From Phallusia mammillata (lineage: Eukaryota; Chordata; Ascidiacea; Phlebobranchia; Ascidiidae), in NCBI GenBank assembly GCA_003260075.1, contig QLIY01000257.1, forward strand, positions 1 through 64,000: 64,000 nucleotides of DNA. The letters are read 5' to 3'. The position numbers were made by a program, and so were the translations under genes. Each line of letters opens with the position of its first letter. Position 1 is the stretch's first letter. Positions 62,012 through 64,000 of this stretch are shown here, piece by piece. The notes beneath the pieces were generated by a model. That model was given only the letters and a program-made list of their open reading frames with translations. It searched no databases and was not told the DNA's origin.

Positions 62012-64000
62012 TCATAGCATTGCCGGAGCAACATGCGGACTGTGACAGGAGGCAATGGACATCAAAAGAGGCAAGTCTTGTGACTCGATTCTGTGTGGAA
62101 AAAAGAAAGTTTAAACAGGCTTTAACATTGACATCTTGTATGGGTGTTTGGAAACTAGTCATGGGGCCGGTCATGTGGTATAGACGTTTTTTTTTTTTCC
62201 TTTCAATTATTCCGATCATTAAATGAACTCTACTGCTTACCCGAGAACCGCTGACAATTGGGCGACAGTAACTCTTTTGTGCCCTCTAACGTATTCCGCA
62301 AGCATTCGGCTTTTAAGAACAAGTTGACGTAGCTCCCCTTCCAAATGCGCCATGCACTGTACAGGAAATATCCGTCAGTTAACTGCTTTCGTGATCACAT
62401 ATTTCATCCAGCAAAGCACGCATATACTTACAAATTGTGGTGAAACTTTCATCGCTGACATGTGTGCAACTTGTTGGACAATATTGCTTACTAGTTTCGA
62501 TGTTAGAGCAGTCAAAGAAGGTTTGTCAGAATGGAGACGCTGACTGCTGTAAACCTTTACTGTACTGTAAATACGATAAACAAAAAATGATGTAAATATA
62601 ATGACAAGGACTAATCAAGTTGCAGGATTCTTTCAAATTAAACATAGGATTCATTCCGGTTTGAATTTATAATTTCTACAACTTCATTGGAATTCCCTTA
62701 AACAATTCATTGCGTTAAAAAATGAAACTTACCAGCTGTCGACATCGGCGTGAATACAAACTGCTTCGCTAACCGGTTCGTCCAATGGTGGATTACGAAC
62801 CGTGTGGTGAAGATCTTTAAGAATTTTTGATGGTAAATCCGGTTGATTGGGAACGCCGTGGAGCACAAAGTCGTTTAAATATTCCGCGTTAAAACTGCAA
62901 CCAATTTACACCAGAGCTCATTAACAAGCTGCGTAATGTTTGATAACAAACCATACACAAGCATGCAAAAATATATTATAGGGCCAAAAATACTTACTCA
63001 GCCATTAAAGAATCCCATTCAGGGGAAAATTGGTTCACTGAAGAAGATTTTGGAAGGGACTTCATGTCTGAAACGGGAATTTCTTTTGCAACAAGATCGG
63101 CAGAAATCAGTGAGGTCGAACTTGGTTCCGCACCGACTTTCGAAATAACTGGACGATTTACCGATACAGGAGTTTCGTGTTGGTTTTGTTCGTGAAACTT
63201 GACTTCCTCGCTACAAGCCTTAAAGCTGACCACGCCCACCGGTCCTTTTGAAGGCAGTAGGGGAGGGGGACTCTTGATTTGACCACTTGTACTCTGACGC
63301 GGCAATGGAACAGGGTTTGGCTTGTTGCTTATGTCGCTAGAAACCTGTTTAGCAACAGCTGGTTTTGAATACATGTCGTCAAAATACTCTTCAAACGCGT
63401 TATGGTTGATTTCAATCGACGGGATTCGCATCAGTTTTAACCGTTGCAAGCTGGGACTTTCCATCTCCTCCGATGAAACAACTTCAGAGTTGATTGTCTT
63501 AGATTGAGTCGGTGAGGAAGGAAGTGCGTGTCTGCGTGTTCCCAACTTGCACCGGTTTCCATTCACAGCAGCAGCATCTCTTACTTCACCGCATACTTTC
63601 TTTTTAGTATTGGCGGATGGATTAGAAACTGATCTTGCTGGTGAAGTCCTGTCTTTAGCAGAAACTTGGTCTGAGGTCGTTTTTTGAATGACAACTTCGT
63701 CTCCGACTGAACGAGTTTTCTTGTGACCCAGACTTGGTGACTTTTCTACGGCTGTTATGGGAGAGGGTGGAGAAGGTTTGGTTGCATGACTGGCAGCTGT
63801 TATACATGAACTTTGCACATTAACAACTCGCGTTACAGGTGGTTCCACTAAGTCAACAAATGTCTGCACACGACGAACGCCAGCACTTTCAGGTGTGGGC
63901 TGTTTTATAGCAGGCGATGATTTGACATGTTTCATTGCTGCTGGGCTGTCGGGCTTGTGCGTTGGTACTTCGGGCCACTCAATTTCATCGAACTTTGATA
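62012..64000 (-). CDS. FNIP: Folliculin-interacting protein (FNIP), 3' half
   Basis: FNIP proteins bind folliculin and AMPK; the complex acts at lysosomes as a GTPase activator for RagC/D in mTORC1 signalling. Exons on the minus strand: 64000 (open) to 62998, 62894-62733, 62564-62432, 62356-62241, 62090-62012. The first, incomplete exon encodes more than 330 residues of Ser/Pro/Lys-rich, probably disordered linker. The following exons carry the conserved C-terminal FNIP region: YLNDFVLHGV, PPLDEPVSEAVCIHADVDS, VKVYSSQRL, LKSRMLAEYVRGHKRVTV, then GIESQDLPLLMSIASCHSPHV and a stop at 62014-62012. These blocks match vertebrate FNIP1/2 in order and spacing. A Cys replaces the usual Trp at the 62733/62564 junction. 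The N-terminal DENN-like part lies outside the window. Confidence 0.92.

Overview
This window is animal nuclear DNA. It has intron-rich protein genes with GT-AG introns mostly of 100-900 bp, a largely AT-rich background, hAT-type miniature elements and a Penelope-like retroelement. Gene content (single SMAD2/3, single KLF1/2/4-type factor, FNIP, SAMD8, CARM1, U2A'), compact spacing of roughly one gene per 8 kb, very polymorphic unmerged allele pairs and splice acceptors lying only a few bases upstream of several start codons all fit an ascidian tunicate such as Ciona. That assignment is an inference. The splice structures are my own reading of open frames and splice sites.

Layout. 1-1678: 3' flank of SNRPA1, mostly two unmerged allelic copies. 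1679-3734 (-): SNRPA1 (U2A'). 3742-4926: head-to-head intergenic region. 4936-11792 (+): CARM1, 14 exons, about 582 residues. 11793-15588: convergent intergenic region with a candidate alternative CARM1 end. 15589-17573 (-): Krüppel-like factor of the KLF1/2/4 type, damaged by three filler runs. 17574-38197: about 20 kb with no gene I can support; it holds collapsed alleles, CpG-rich patches, hAT elements and broken Penelope-like elements. 38198-41989 (+): orphan seven-transmembrane receptor, 5 exons. 41990-43767: intergenic, with one transposon nested in another. 43768-44452 (+): two-exon gene for an unrecognised 174-residue basic protein. 47204-51549 (+): SMAD2/3. 51550-55136: intergenic, with an LTR-like segment and a hAT element. 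55137-60077 (+): SAMD8, a sphingomyelin-synthase-related enzyme. 62012-64000 (-): the 3' half of FNIP, running off the window.

The most striking structural signal is the set of homopolymer G runs (C runs between 30 and 35 kb). Short runs reduce to exactly 10 nt once natural neighbouring Gs are subtracted, and nearly all lie between two near-identical copies of flanking sequence. Long runs (44-82 nt) lack such copies. One 60-nt C run is matched in the neighbouring copy by about 58 nt of ordinary sequence. I read the runs as gap placeholders and the flanking duplications as unmerged allelic contig ends, not biology. They create false poly-proline or poly-glycine frames and break the KLF reading frame.

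Functionally the genes are unlinked housekeeping and signalling genes: splicing (SNRPA1), arginine methylation of chromatin and splicing proteins (CARM1), zinc-finger transcription control (KLF), TGF-beta/activin signalling (SMAD2/3), ceramide phosphoethanolamine synthesis and ceramide sensing (SAMD8) and nutrient signalling with folliculin (FNIP). I found no gene cluster or clearly new biochemical system. The best biological leads are the candidate alternative 3' exons of CARM1, the orphan receptor and 174-residue gene, the micro-exon problem in SAMD8, the short leader acceptors suggesting spliced-leader trans-splicing, and the nested transposons.
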